From the NCBI RefSeq assembly GCF_044502415.1, contig NZ_CP172402.1: a stretch of 64,000 nt of DNA. One strand, 5' to 3'. Of this stretch, positions 53,101 through 61,490 are shown piece by piece. Every line of letters begins with the position of its first letter. Position 1 is the stretch's first letter. The notes under the pieces were generated by a model. That model made no database searches, was not told where the DNA came from, and worked only from the letters and a program-made list of their open reading frames with translations. The DNA comes from Haloimpatiens lingqiaonensis. GTDB taxonomy: Bacteria; Bacillota; Clostridia; Clostridiales; Clostridiaceae. Position numbers and translations under genes: made by a program.

Positions 53101-54950
53101 ATGAATTATCTGGGGATGGCCAATTCTCTATGGTTTATTTAAATGGTAAGAAACAAGATAGTTCAAAAATATCAGTAGACGAAAATGGAATATATAGTTG
53201 TGATTTGCAACTAAAAGAAAAGGCAGCTAATTCTATAGCTATAGCTGCATTAGATAATGCATCTAATATTGGCGTTAAAGAGACAACAGTTGTACAAGGT
53301 AATCCAGCATTTAATCTAAAATTTGATAATTTATCCTCTAGAATGAGTGTAAATCAGAAGGATTTAACTATAACTGGTTCTGTAGGATATGTGCCAAAGG
53401 TATTTAAGATAAATGATAAGGATGTTGAGATAAACAAAGACTTAACTTTCTCAATGGATGTTACTTTTGAGGAAGGAAGAAACCTTGTAAAGATATATGC
53501 TGAAGATTTTGATGGCGAAAAGCTATGTGATTTTTCATACAAGGTAGATTGTGACACTATAGCTCCTGTACTTGATATTACATCTCCTAAGATTACAGAG
53601 GATAGCAAAGCGTATGTTAATACAGACACTGTTAAGGTTACAGGAAAAGTATCAGACAATACCTATGGATACAAACTATATGTTAACGGAGAACAAAAAA
53701 TAGAAGTGGCTATAGATGGCCAAATGGGTAAAGATGTAACAGAAAGAACTTTTGATTATGATGTTCCTGTTACTAATAACTCTTTCTTAGAAATAAAAGC
53801 TGTAGATTTATTTGGTCATGAAACTGTTAAGAATGTTAATGTAGTAGTGGACAAAGCTGCTCCAGTTATTACAGTAACAGGCGTAGAAGATGGAAAAGTT
53901 TATAATAAAAATGTAATAGCAAAAATTACTGCTGACAAAAAAGCTAACATTACTGCAACTCTTGATAAAAAGGAATATAATGGAGAAGAAATCAGTGCAG
54001 AGGGAGCTCACGAATTGGTAGTAACTGCTACAGATTTAGCAGGAAATACTTCAACCTATAAGGTTAATTTTACAATTGATAAGACTAACCCAGTAATAAC
54101 AGTTGCTGGTGTAGAAAATGGCAAAGCATACAACAGTAACGTTATAGCAAAAGTATCTTGTAATGAAGAAGCAAAAGTTACTACAACTCTTGATGGAAAA
54201 GCATACAATGGAGAAGAAATTACTACAGAGGGATCTCATGAGTTAATAGTAAAAGCTGTAGATTTAGCGGGAAATACTTCAGAATATAAGGCTAACTTTA
54301 CAATTGACAAGACTAAACCTGTAATAACAGTAACAGATGTAGAAGATGGCAAATTATATAATGGAGATGTTACACCAAAAATCACAGCAAGTGAAGATGC
54401 AACAGTAACATTAACTCTTAATGGTAAGGAATATAAGGGAGAAAAGATTACTGAAGAAGGTATTCACGAATTAGTAATAAAAGCTGTAGATTTAGCAGGA
54501 AATACTTCTGAATTAAAGATGAACTTTATCATTGATAAAACTTACCCAGTGATAACAGTAACAGGAGTAGAGGATGGCAAAGTATATAATAATAAAGTAA
54601 CTCCTGTAGTTAAATGTGATGACGATACAGCTAAAGTTATAGCAACACTTAATGGAAAGAACTATGATGGTAAAGAAATAGCTTCAGCAGGAGACTATAC
54701 TTTAATAATAACTGCAAAGGATTTAGCAGGAAATACTTCTTCAGAAACTATTAAATTTAGCATAAAAGCATCATCAGCAAGTGGTTCTAACAACACTTCA
54801 GATAATAATGCTAATACAAATAATAATACAAATTCTAATAATAAATTAGTTCAAACTGGTGGCAGAATGAACGCACCTTTATTAATAGCTATAGGTGGAA
54901 TTTTAATAGCTTGTGGATTTGTATTTCTTAGAAGAAGAAAAAGAGCATAA
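50187..54950 (+). CDS. Giant cell-surface S8 serine protease
   Basis: 1587 residues behind AAAAGGGGGG. Order: signal peptide (about 1-32), I9-like propeptide, S8 catalytic domain with D197 in IIDTGID, H253 in MHGMHVAG and S578 in SGTSMAAP, a protease-associated domain inserted at about 400-530, Fn3-like and DUF-type beta domains (670-1220), four tandem 76-residue Ig-like repeats (about 1222-1525), a linker rich in S and N, then L1554-V-Q-T-G, a hydrophobic span and RRRKRA. This is the layout of lactocepin and C5a-peptidase relatives anchored by sortase, with a non-standard LVQTG sorting signal. Likely role: extracellular protein degradation for amino-acid supply. Confidence 0.93.
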   Translation: MKRKNQKLLSLFVIAMMIVSFVSGFETKEVKALDNAKAAEVLSSNPLRVKYSEKDIENFMKSKRGSEFVFNENKPLTRRPEETVRVVVQLKDKPLLEKGTKGLSSIQSTQKSVKSKVAELEGAKIRNSYTKVLNGFSMMVKKSEIYKIKALPEVKSVTLVNKYYPDMTSAKTLTQAYEAYGSSYGYNGQGMVVSIIDTGIDYTHKDMKLTDPSKAKLQSKSSEGVGKYFTDKVPYGYNFAEQNYNVIDTGSMHGMHVAGIVGANGDKEAVDKREAIQGVAPECQLLAMKVFANDPEIGGAYSDDIIAAIEDSVKHGADVINMSLGSNSGFQESDEPEQKAIKNATESGVVVVVSAGNSQYNTAPYKFSELYDTGVVGSPGIAKESLQVASYENTNIMLFNMEYTSASGNGSYTYEVNNVNPSEVLKGEFELVDCAYGKESDFEGKDVNGKIVLAQRGELTFAEKEVNAQKAGAKAIIIYNNRAGYIGGMFVDDAVNIPVIGMTEADGKALKEKASSGLKVKFSGTLTSLDNTDKNDMSDFTSWGPAPNLEFKPEISAPGGNIWSTVNNNKYENMSGTSMAAPHTSGAEALILQGIKKNYPSLTGKELVDFAKTTSINTAKTIMDKQHTEVPYSPRRQGAGLVQIVDAVNNGVTVKDDRGNAAVALKEIGKTTTFALNLKNYKDKPITFDLSDIGGVLTEQSETIESMSYDVKIKDAKVSFDNTKVTVPANGTAKVNVTINLPDDLAKEIFVEGFIKLKSTEPKDNPDLVVPYIGFHGKWDTQDVIDKPIWDENAYFGSTRMLSLDENGEDLYYLGYDGKDEDGNPIIKSEKIAISPNGDNLNDNIYPFLGFLRNAKSMQVRVLDKDKKLVKQLLTTNDIRKNVISDPNDPGYRHDMSWMWDGKIYDPSTGKMGVVEDGQYYLDYVAKVDIDNARESHVTVPVKIDTVDPNVEIISATKSDDSNYKLQWKVTDELSGDGQFSMVYLNGKKQDSSKISVDENGIYSCDLQLKEKAANSIAIAALDNASNIGVKETTVVQGNPAFNLKFDNLSSRMSVNQKDLTITGSVGYVPKVFKINDKDVEINKDLTFSMDVTFEEGRNLVKIYAEDFDGEKLCDFSYKVDCDTIAPVLDITSPKITEDSKAYVNTDTVKVTGKVSDNTYGYKLYVNGEQKIEVAIDGQMGKDVTERTFDYDVPVTNNSFLEIKAVDLFGHETVKNVNVVVDKAAPVITVTGVEDGKVYNKNVIAKITADKKANITATLDKKEYNGEEISAEGAHELVVTATDLAGNTSTYKVNFTIDKTNPVITVAGVENGKAYNSNVIAKVSCNEEAKVTTTLDGKAYNGEEITTEGSHELIVKAVDLAGNTSEYKANFTIDKTKPVITVTDVEDGKLYNGDVTPKITASEDATVTLTLNGKEYKGEKITEEGIHELVIKAVDLAGNTSELKMNFIIDKTYPVITVTGVEDGKVYNNKVTPVVKCDDDTAKVIATLNGKNYDGKEIASAGDYTLIITAKDLAGNTSSETIKFSIKASSASGSNNTSDNNANTNNNTNSNNKLVQTGGRMNAPLLIAIGGILIACGFVFLRRRKRA
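53850..54761 (+). repeat. Four in-frame 228-bp repeats within the subtilase
   Basis: Units start at 53850, 54078, 54306 and 54534, exactly 228 bases apart. Each encodes DK-x-x-PVITV-x-x-VE(D/N)GK and ends with DLAGNTS and strand residues. The exact spacing allows unit gain or loss by recombination without frameshift. Confidence 0.93.
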
Positions 54951-54964
54951 ATAAAATTAAAAGT

Positions 54965-54994
54965 GGACAGCTAATTTAATTAGCTGTCCTTTTT
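54965..54994. terminator. Bidirectional terminator between subtilase and pyc
   Basis: GGACAGCTAA and TTAGCTGTCC form a 10-bp stem with T-rich sequence on the right and A-rich on the left, serving the two convergent genes. Confidence 0.88.
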
Positions 54995-54999
54995 AATTT

Positions 55000-57900
55000 T
55001 TATTTTTTAATTTTTAATTTAATTAGCATTTCGCCAGATTTAACTTGTTGGGCCTTAGATACATGGATGGATTCCACTATGCCTGAAACAGGGGAGGTAA
55101 TTATAGTTTCCATTTTCATAGCTTCAATAACTACTAAGTTTCCGTTTTCCTTTATTTCGTCTCCCTCTTTAACAAGTATATCTAAAATAGTTCCAGGGAT
55201 GCTGGCACCTATTTCGTTTTTGTTTTCTGGGTTAGCCATTAAAACCTCAGAAGTTTCCTTTAATTCTGCTCTTGTTTTATCCTTTATCTTAATTTCACGT
55301 CTATTGCCGTTTACTTCAAATATTAAGGTTCTAAAACCTTCTTTGTTTAGCTTTGTAATTTCTAAAAGCCTTACTACTAATATTTTGCCTTCAGCTAATT
55401 TGATTTCACAAGTTTCCCCTTCACTTAAGCCGTGGAAGTATATATCACTACCTACGTTACTTAAGTCACCATTTTCTTTTATATATTTTACATAGGCTTC
55501 AAATACGTCTGGATATAGGGCGTAGCTTATAATATCTTGCTTTGTTGGCTCCAAGCCTAATTTTTCTTTAAGGTGTTTTTCTATTTTACTAAAGTCTTCA
55601 GATGGTAAAAGTTCTCCTGGTCTGCAGGTTATAGGTTCTTCTCCCTTTAACACCATCTTTTGAAGCTCCTTTGGAAAACCATGCTCTGGTTGACCCATCA
55701 TACCTTTAAAATAGGATACAGCTGAGTCTGGGAAAGACAAGTTTGAAGCCTTTTCTAAAATATTTTCAGGAGTTAAATTATTTTGCACCATGAATATAGC
55801 CATATCACCTACCATTTTGGAGGATGGAGTTACCTTAACTATATCACCTACCATGGAATTAACTCTTTTATACATTTCTTTTACTTCCCCAAATCTGTGG
55901 CCAAGACCGAAACTTTCTACTTGAGGTTTTAAGTTAGAGTATTGTCCCCCTGGAATTTCGTATTTATATATTTCTGTAGATCCAGATTTTAATCCAGATT
56001 CAAAAGAAGTATAAACAGGTCTTACAGCAGACCAATAATTTGATATCTTTTGTATATCACCAAGGTTAATGCCCGTATCTCTCTTAGTGTTTTCAAGGGC
56101 AGCCACTATAGAATTTAGAGATGGCTGACTTGTAAGTCCTGCCATGCTATCGATGGCTGTATCTACTATATCAACTCCTGCCTCTGCTGCTAGTAAGGCT
56201 GTAGCTACACCATTTCCTGTAGTGTCATGAGTGTGCAGATGAATAGGAATACTTATTTCTTCTTTAAGGGCCTTTATAAGTTTAAAGGCAGCATAAGGCT
56301 TCAATAGGGCAGACATATCCTTTATGCCCAGTATGTGAGCACCCATTTTTTCTATCTCTTTAGCTTTTTTAACGTAGTAGTCTAATGTATATTTATCCCT
56401 AGAGTTATTCAGTATATCTCCAGTGTAGCATATACAGCATTCAGCTACTTTCCCTTGTTTTAATACTTCATCTAAGGCTACTTCCATACCTTTAAGCCAG
56501 TTTAGAGAGTCAAATATTCTAAATATATCTATGCCTGCATTTGCAGATTCTTTTATAAATTCTCTTATAACATTGTCAGGATAGTTTTTATATCCTACAG
56601 CATTGGCTCCTCTTATAAGCATTTGGAAAAGTACGTTAGGAGATTTTTCTCTTAATTTTTTAAGTCTTTCCCATGGGGATTCCTTTAAAAATCTATAGCA
56701 TACGTCAAAGGTAGCGCCTCCCCACATTTCAAGAGAAAATAAATCTTTACCTAAGTAGGAAGTGGCATCGGCTATTTTAACCATGTCTACCGTTCTCATT
56801 CTAGTAGCCATAAGCGACTGATGAGCATCTCTCATAGTGGTGTCTGTTAAAAGCAGTTTATCCTGTGCTTTTATCCAATTAACTAATCCTTCAGGACCTT
56901 TTTCTAAAAGTATATTTCTCGTACCTTTTAAATCTTTAACTTCAGGTATTATAGGAACTACAGGCACATCAAAGGATTTCTTTACACCATGAGTTTCATT
57001 AACTACTTTTTCTCCTATAAATTTTAGAAGGTTGTATTCTTCATCAGCTTTAGCGGTAGTTATAAATAAATCAGGATTTTCTCCTATGAAATTAGTAGTA
57101 CAAAGACCCTTTTGGAAAGTAGGGTGATTTAATACATTTATTAAAAAGTCCACATTGGTTTTTACTCCAGATATTTTAAGTTCTTTTACAGAACGAAGGG
57201 ATTTTCTAACAGTATCCTTAAAAGTTCTGGAATAAGCTGTAGTCTTAACTAGTAAGCTATCATAATAAGGACTTATTACTGCTCCTGTAAATCCGTTTCC
57301 CCCATCTAGTCTTATACCAAAACCAGAACCAGTTCTGTATACATCAATTTTACCTGTGTCTGGGGCGAAATTATTAGATGGATCTTCAGTAGTTATTCTG
57401 CATTGAATAGCATATCCATTAGTTTTTATAGAATCTTGAGATGGTAATCCTATTTCTTCAGAATCTAAAGTATATCCTTGAGCTATAAGGATTTGGCTCT
57501 GAACAATGTCTACTCCAGTTATTACTTCTGTTACAGTATGCTCCACCTGAATTCTAGGGTTCATTTCTATAAAATAGTGATTTCCCTTGCTATCTAAAAG
57601 GAATTCTAGTGTACCAGCTCCTCTGTAATTAACGCTTCTAGCTATTTTAAGAGCATCTTCACAAATTTCCTGTCTCTTTTCCTCTGAAAGAGATAGTGAT
57701 GGAGCAAATTCAATAACCTTTTGGTGACGTCTTTGAATAGAACAATCTCTTTCAAAAAGGTGAACAATATTTCCGTATTTGTCTCCAAGAACTTGCACTT
57801 CAATATGCTTTGGATTTTCTAGATATTTTTCTATAAATATATCATCTATACCGAAGGCTTTTTTAGCTTCGTTTTTGGCACTTCTGAAGGAAGAAATTAA

Positions 57901-58443
57901 GTCTTTTTCCTCTTTTACAATTCTCATACCTCTTCCACCGCCACCAGCTGCTGCTTTAAGCATAACTGGATATCCGCAGAAATTTGCAAACTCTAGAGCC
58001 TGTTCTTCAGTTTTTATAGGCTCTTCTACTCCAGGTATGGTAGGAACTGAAACCTTTTGAGCTACTAACTTAGATTTTATCTTATCACCCATTTGTTCCA
58101 TCATGAAGGCGGTAGGCCCTATGAATTCAATTCCAGCTTCTTCACACTTCCTGGCAAATTCAGGATTTTCCGAAAGAAATCCATAACCAGGGTGAATAGC
58201 ATCTACACCTTTTTTAAGAGCCAGATTTATAATTTCATCTATATTTAAATATGCATCAACAGGATTATTGTTTTTTCCTATTTGATATGATTCATCAGCT
58301 TTAGTTCTAAAAAGAGAACACTTATCTTCATTTGAATAAATTGCTACAGTTCGAATATTTAATTCGCTACATGCTCTGAATATTCGTATAGCAATTTCCC
58401 CTCTATTTGCCACAAGAATTCTTTTGAAGTTTTTAATTGACAT
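55000..58443 (-). CDS. pyc: Pyruvate carboxylase
   Basis: 1147 residues, the normal single-chain length. It carboxylates pyruvate to oxaloacetate with biotin, ATP and bicarbonate. The biotin carboxylase domain (about 1-460) shows AAAGGGGRGM and the EMNPRIQVEHTVTE motif. The carboxyltransferase domain (530-830) starts LLTDTTMRDAHQSL and includes GIKDMSALLKP with the metal-binding lysine. The biotin carrier ends the protein with K1110 in EAMKMET. All motifs are complete. The start ATG follows GTGAGGTG. It is a single-gene unit, convergent with the subtilase. Confidence 0.97.
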   Translation of the reverse strand: MSIKNFKRILVANRGEIAIRIFRACSELNIRTVAIYSNEDKCSLFRTKADESYQIGKNNNPVDAYLNIDEIINLALKKGVDAIHPGYGFLSENPEFARKCEEAGIEFIGPTAFMMEQMGDKIKSKLVAQKVSVPTIPGVEEPIKTEEQALEFANFCGYPVMLKAAAGGGGRGMRIVKEEKDLISSFRSAKNEAKKAFGIDDIFIEKYLENPKHIEVQVLGDKYGNIVHLFERDCSIQRRHQKVIEFAPSLSLSEEKRQEICEDALKIARSVNYRGAGTLEFLLDSKGNHYFIEMNPRIQVEHTVTEVITGVDIVQSQILIAQGYTLDSEEIGLPSQDSIKTNGYAIQCRITTEDPSNNFAPDTGKIDVYRTGSGFGIRLDGGNGFTGAVISPYYDSLLVKTTAYSRTFKDTVRKSLRSVKELKISGVKTNVDFLINVLNHPTFQKGLCTTNFIGENPDLFITTAKADEEYNLLKFIGEKVVNETHGVKKSFDVPVVPIIPEVKDLKGTRNILLEKGPEGLVNWIKAQDKLLLTDTTMRDAHQSLMATRMRTVDMVKIADATSYLGKDLFSLEMWGGATFDVCYRFLKESPWERLKKLREKSPNVLFQMLIRGANAVGYKNYPDNVIREFIKESANAGIDIFRIFDSLNWLKGMEVALDEVLKQGKVAECCICYTGDILNNSRDKYTLDYYVKKAKEIEKMGAHILGIKDMSALLKPYAAFKLIKALKEEISIPIHLHTHDTTGNGVATALLAAEAGVDIVDTAIDSMAGLTSQPSLNSIVAALENTKRDTGINLGDIQKISNYWSAVRPVYTSFESGLKSGSTEIYKYEIPGGQYSNLKPQVESFGLGHRFGEVKEMYKRVNSMVGDIVKVTPSSKMVGDMAIFMVQNNLTPENILEKASNLSFPDSAVSYFKGMMGQPEHGFPKELQKMVLKGEEPITCRPGELLPSEDFSKIEKHLKEKLGLEPTKQDIISYALYPDVFEAYVKYIKENGDLSNVGSDIYFHGLSEGETCEIKLAEGKILVVRLLEITKLNKEGFRTLIFEVNGNRREIKIKDKTRAELKETSEVLMANPENKNEIGASIPGTILDILVKEGDEIKENGNLVVIEAMKMETIITSPVSGIVESIHVSKAQQVKSGEMLIKLKIKK

Positions 58444-58938
58444 ATTAGCACCTCACTTATATATGAAATATATTAAATCATATAAATTCATTTTTAACGT
58501 ATGGTAACATTATATGATACATATATGTATAATGCAATGCAATTTTTTTAAAAAAATAATTCTTTTTAATGAAATTTATTAGATTTAGCTAAAATTTATA
58601 AATAGTAGGGAATAAAACTAATAGTATAGCACAATTAATTTTTAATAAATATTAATAAAACACTGTAACTTAATTAATGTATATTAAATATAAATATAGT
58701 ATAGTAATTTGTTTTGCAATATAGTAATTGATTTATCTGCACATTAAAATTTAAAAATCATAAGATAATATATAAATTGCATGAGGTAAGTATATATTAT
58801 TGCAATTTAGATATAAAATTATAATTTTTTATAAAATATAAATTTAAGAAATTCTATTAGCAAGTTCAACATTTAATTTAAAGAGTACATTAAAGACTAT
58901 AGTTCTAATTTTTTTATTTATCTAATGTACAGCTTAAA
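58444..58938. other. AT-rich intergenic region upstream of pyc
   Basis: No gene or clear structured element was seen. It must contain the pyc promoter on the minus strand. Runs such as TATATAAATTGCATGAGG give no decisive signal. Confidence 0.5.
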
Positions 58939-59075
58939 ATTTATCCAGAGACTTACCTGCCGTAACACTCCCACTTCTAACAAAGTGGGAGATAACGGCA
59001 GCTACGTCCCTGGATAACGATCTCTAACCTTCAGTTGGAGTAAAAACTCCATCTGAAGCTAAGAGCTCCGTTTAT
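58939..59075 (-). repeat. Double-hairpin element, copy 9, reverse
   Basis: Complete unit with the GTAAGTCTCTGGATAA variant end also seen in copy 8. It lies 129 bases before the amidase start. Confidence 0.9.
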
Positions 59076-59203
59076 GTACCAAAGTTCAGTATTAAGGCTT
59101 TTAAACGAAGTTATATGCTTTTGCAAAAGTGAAACCATAGTATTATTATTGTTAATTTGTACTGTAATTACACCGATTTTAAATAAAAAAGGAGGAATAA
59201 AGT

Positions 59204-59770
59204 ATGCCAAGCACAGGGTATGATAGAATGGCAGCTAAGGAATATGCAGAAAAATATGCTTTAAGTCCTAATTTGAAAGATTATCCATATTATAAAAGTG
59301 ATGACTGTACAAATTTTGTATCTCAAGTTTTGAAAGCTGGAGGAATGCAGGAAATAGGAAGCCAATGGGATAACTTCAATTCATGGTTTTGCAGAACTAA
59401 ATATGAAAAAGAATTAAAAAAAGTTGCAATTACTTGGAGAGCAGCTAGATATTTTATGAGACATTGGGGCAATGAAGATGGCATGGGTGACAATAGAGCA
59501 TATGGTTTTTACAGAATAACTCCAGAGGAAGCCATATCAAATTTTTTGACTATATACAATAATTTTGATGTTGGAGATGTGATTCAATATGGCAATCCAT
59601 TACCTTATCATACTCAAGTAATTCATAATAAAGTTTTTAACCCATTTATGGGTCAATACGATTTTTTTGTAGCTCAGCATACGGTTAATAGACTGAATGT
59701 ATCCCTTTATGGATATATATTAAAGCTTTTAGGTAAAGACAATATTTACATTTATTTATACAAACTATAA
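59204..59770 (+). CDS. Amidase_6-domain protein
   Basis: 188 residues of the NlpC/P60-related Amidase_6 domain. The opening YDRMAAKEYAEKYALSPN and YYKSDDCTNFVSQVLKAGG, with nucleophile C35, are the family signature. W-rich segments follow, and H136 in YHTQVIH is the probable catalytic histidine. No signal peptide is present, although relatives are often exported or act during sporulation. The substrate, a peptide or amide bond in the cell wall, is inferred from the family. The large structured element starts eight bases after the stop codon. Confidence 0.85.
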   Translation: MPSTGYDRMAAKEYAEKYALSPNLKDYPYYKSDDCTNFVSQVLKAGGMQEIGSQWDNFNSWFCRTKYEKELKKVAITWRAARYFMRHWGNEDGMGDNRAYGFYRITPEEAISNFLTIYNNFDVGDVIQYGNPLPYHTQVIHNKVFNPFMGQYDFFVAQHTVNRLNVSLYGYILKLLGKDNIYIYLYKL

Positions 59771-59777
59771 GAAATTT

Positions 59778-60075
59778 GTGACGGAAATGGCATAGGAAAA
59801 ATCTGCTTTTAAGTCCACAATAAATATATTTTTTTAGACTGTTCGCAGTACGCTAAGAAATTCTAATGTTTTCAAATTTGAATTCCCTAAAGCTTTCAAA
59901 CTCACTCGTTCCTCGTTCAGGCAATGAAAGCTTCTTAACGGGTATTCAAATTTGAAAACAAAGAATTTCTAAAGCTAGCTCAATAGTCGAAAAAAATATA
60001 TTTATTGTTCCCTTAAAAGCAGATTTTTCAGGTCATGCGTATATCGTCACAGGGAGAGAAAAGCCTACTAAAGGA
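59778..60075 (+). ncRNA. Large structured element, copy 1 (candidate ncRNA)
   Basis: A 298-bp imperfect palindrome from GTGACG to beyond CGTCAC. Two long arms are nearly perfect stems: CAATAAATATATTTTTTT with its complement, and AGAAATTC...TTCAAATTTGAAT with its complement. Conserved unpaired or short-stem segments lie between them, including GCATAGGAAAAATCTG, TACGCTAAGAA and the apical CTCACTCGTTCCTCG with TCAGGCAATG. Copy 2 (61195-61490, opposite strand) keeps the conserved segments but has different, still complementary arms. Which strand is transcribed is not known. A palindromic mobile element is the alternative. Confidence 0.7.
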
Positions 60076-60301
60076 TATTTCAGTGGGCTAGTGTGCTAGA
60101 GGGCCAAAATTAGTGTGCTAGTGTGCTAGAGGACCAGAGGGCTAGAGAAGGATAATTTTTCTTCATTACATTACGAAAAATTTTAGAATGTAAGAAAGAT
60201 AGCCAGGCTAAATATATAAATATCAGATATCAGATATCAGATATCAAATATCAAATATCAATTAATGTGGATTTTCTTCATTTTATTCAGAAAATCTTTA
60301 A

Positions 60302-60436
60302 TTTATCCGATGACTACCTGCCGTAACACTCCCACTTCTAACAAAGTGGGAGATAACGGCAGCTACGTCCCTAGATAACGAACTCTAACCTTCAGTTGGA
60401 GTAAAAACTCCATCTGAAGCTAAGAGTTCTGTTTAT
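60302..60436 (-). repeat. Double-hairpin element, copy 10, reverse
   Basis: Complete unit on the minus strand with small changes near the first stem (AGAGTTCG, AGAACTCT) that weaken or alter pairing. Confidence 0.9.
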
Positions 60437-60659
60437 AAATAAAAAAGCGCTTATAATCTTTTAGGCGGAGCCTTTTGAAAAGTTATAGGATACTTATTAA
60501 AATAAAATAGTAATTAAAATTCGATTCATTTTGCCGTAAGGCAGTTGTTTGTATAAATCTTAGTTTGTAGAGAAAAAAAGGAAGAGATAAGTAAAAGGTA
60601 AGAAGTAATAGTTAAGGATAAAACTCAAAGAGTTTTTTATAATTAATTTGTGAATAAGT

Positions 60660-60868
60660 AAAAGATAATAGTTGTGGTAAAATAGCTATGCTTTTACTTA
60701 ACCCATAAAACCGTAATAATCTTAATAAATAATTTCAAATTGCATTTTTATTTTAAGCTTTAACTAAAAGTAGATTATTCCAACCATTTTCTATAATAAG
60801 TATTTTATTATAAATCAGCTGGCTACGCCAAAAAAAATTTTTTAAGTGCCCAACTTCTGATTTTTTTA
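60660..60868 (-). mobile_element. Internally deleted copy of the IS4-like element
   Basis: The minus strand encodes IIENGWNNLLLVKA and a stop (60753-60800), matching the transposase C-terminus. One side matches the element's 3' non-coding end (AATAGCTATGC...ATTTTAAGC); the other joins directly to TTATAAATCAGCTGGCTACGCC, the element's other end. About 1.2 kb of transposase is missing. Confidence 0.78.
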
Positions 60869-61194
60869 CCTATTGGCTTGTTTTACTATTACATCTATTT
60901 AATTAAAGACTTTCCATAGCATAGTGAAGGAAAGTCTTCATTCACTATTACTTTTTACTTCTTCCACAAATTCTAATTTAAGAAATTCCATAGGAATTTC
61001 AACATTATTTGATATTTGATATTTGATATTTAATATTTAATATTTGTATATTTTCGCTGGCTATCGCCAATAAAAGATTTGTTAAGCCCTAAAAGAAAAA
61101 GTATAACCACTTCATTTAATGAATCAGTTATACCTTTTCCCACTATACTATTTATTTAATTAAAGATTTTCCGTAACGCAGTGGAGGAAAATCG

Positions 61195-61490
61195 TCCTTT
61201 AGTAGACCGTTCTCTCCCGTGACCATATATGCATGAACTGAAAAATTTGATTTTAATGGAGTGATAAATGTGAAATTTAGGACTATTGAACTAGCCTTAG
61301 AACTTCTTTATTTGTCCATTTAAAGCACCGTTAAGAAGTTTTCATTGCCTGAGCGAGGAACGAGTGAGTTTGAAAACTTTAGGGGCTTTAAATGGACAAA
61401 TATTAGAAGTTCTTGGCGTATTGTTCAAGTCCAAAATTTCACATTTATCACGGAATTAAAATCAGATTTTTCCTATGCACTTACTTCACA
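61195..61490 (-). ncRNA. Large structured element, copy 2 (candidate ncRNA)
   Basis: Read on the minus strand, it aligns end to end with copy 1. The conserved segments are GCATAGGAAAAATCTG, TACGCCAAGAA, CTCACTCGTTCCTCG with TCAGGCAATGAAA, GGCTAGTTCAATAGTC and CACGGGAGAGAA. The two long arms have other sequences (GTGATAAATGTGAAATTT and ATTTGTCCATTTAAAGC) that again match their own partners almost perfectly. Both copies share the outer flank CTACTAAAGGA before similarity ends. It lies upstream of the broken sensor gene. Confidence 0.7.

Larger units (their letters stand above)
60076..61194. other. Repeat mosaic between the two structured elements
   Basis: No gene is supported. In order it holds a GTGCTAG array (60082-60140), a GATATCA array (60225-60265), double-hairpin copy 10, the phrase CATTTTGCCGTAAGGCA (about 60530), a terminator-like AACTCAAAGAGTTTTTT, an internally deleted IS copy (60660-60868), a GATTTTCC-type palindrome (60907-60936), a GATATTT array (61007-61045), the TATAACCACTTCATTTAATG hairpin (61090-61130) and another palindrome at 61165-61193. 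Confidence 0.65.

Noticed and set aside
53354..54239. Antisense ORFs within the subtilase repeats
   Set aside because: They recur once per 228-bp unit as mirror frames of the coding repeats and have no ribosome sites.
55067..58060. Plus-strand ORFs opposite pyc
   Set aside because: The pyruvate carboxylase frame is complete with all motifs; the others are mirror frames.
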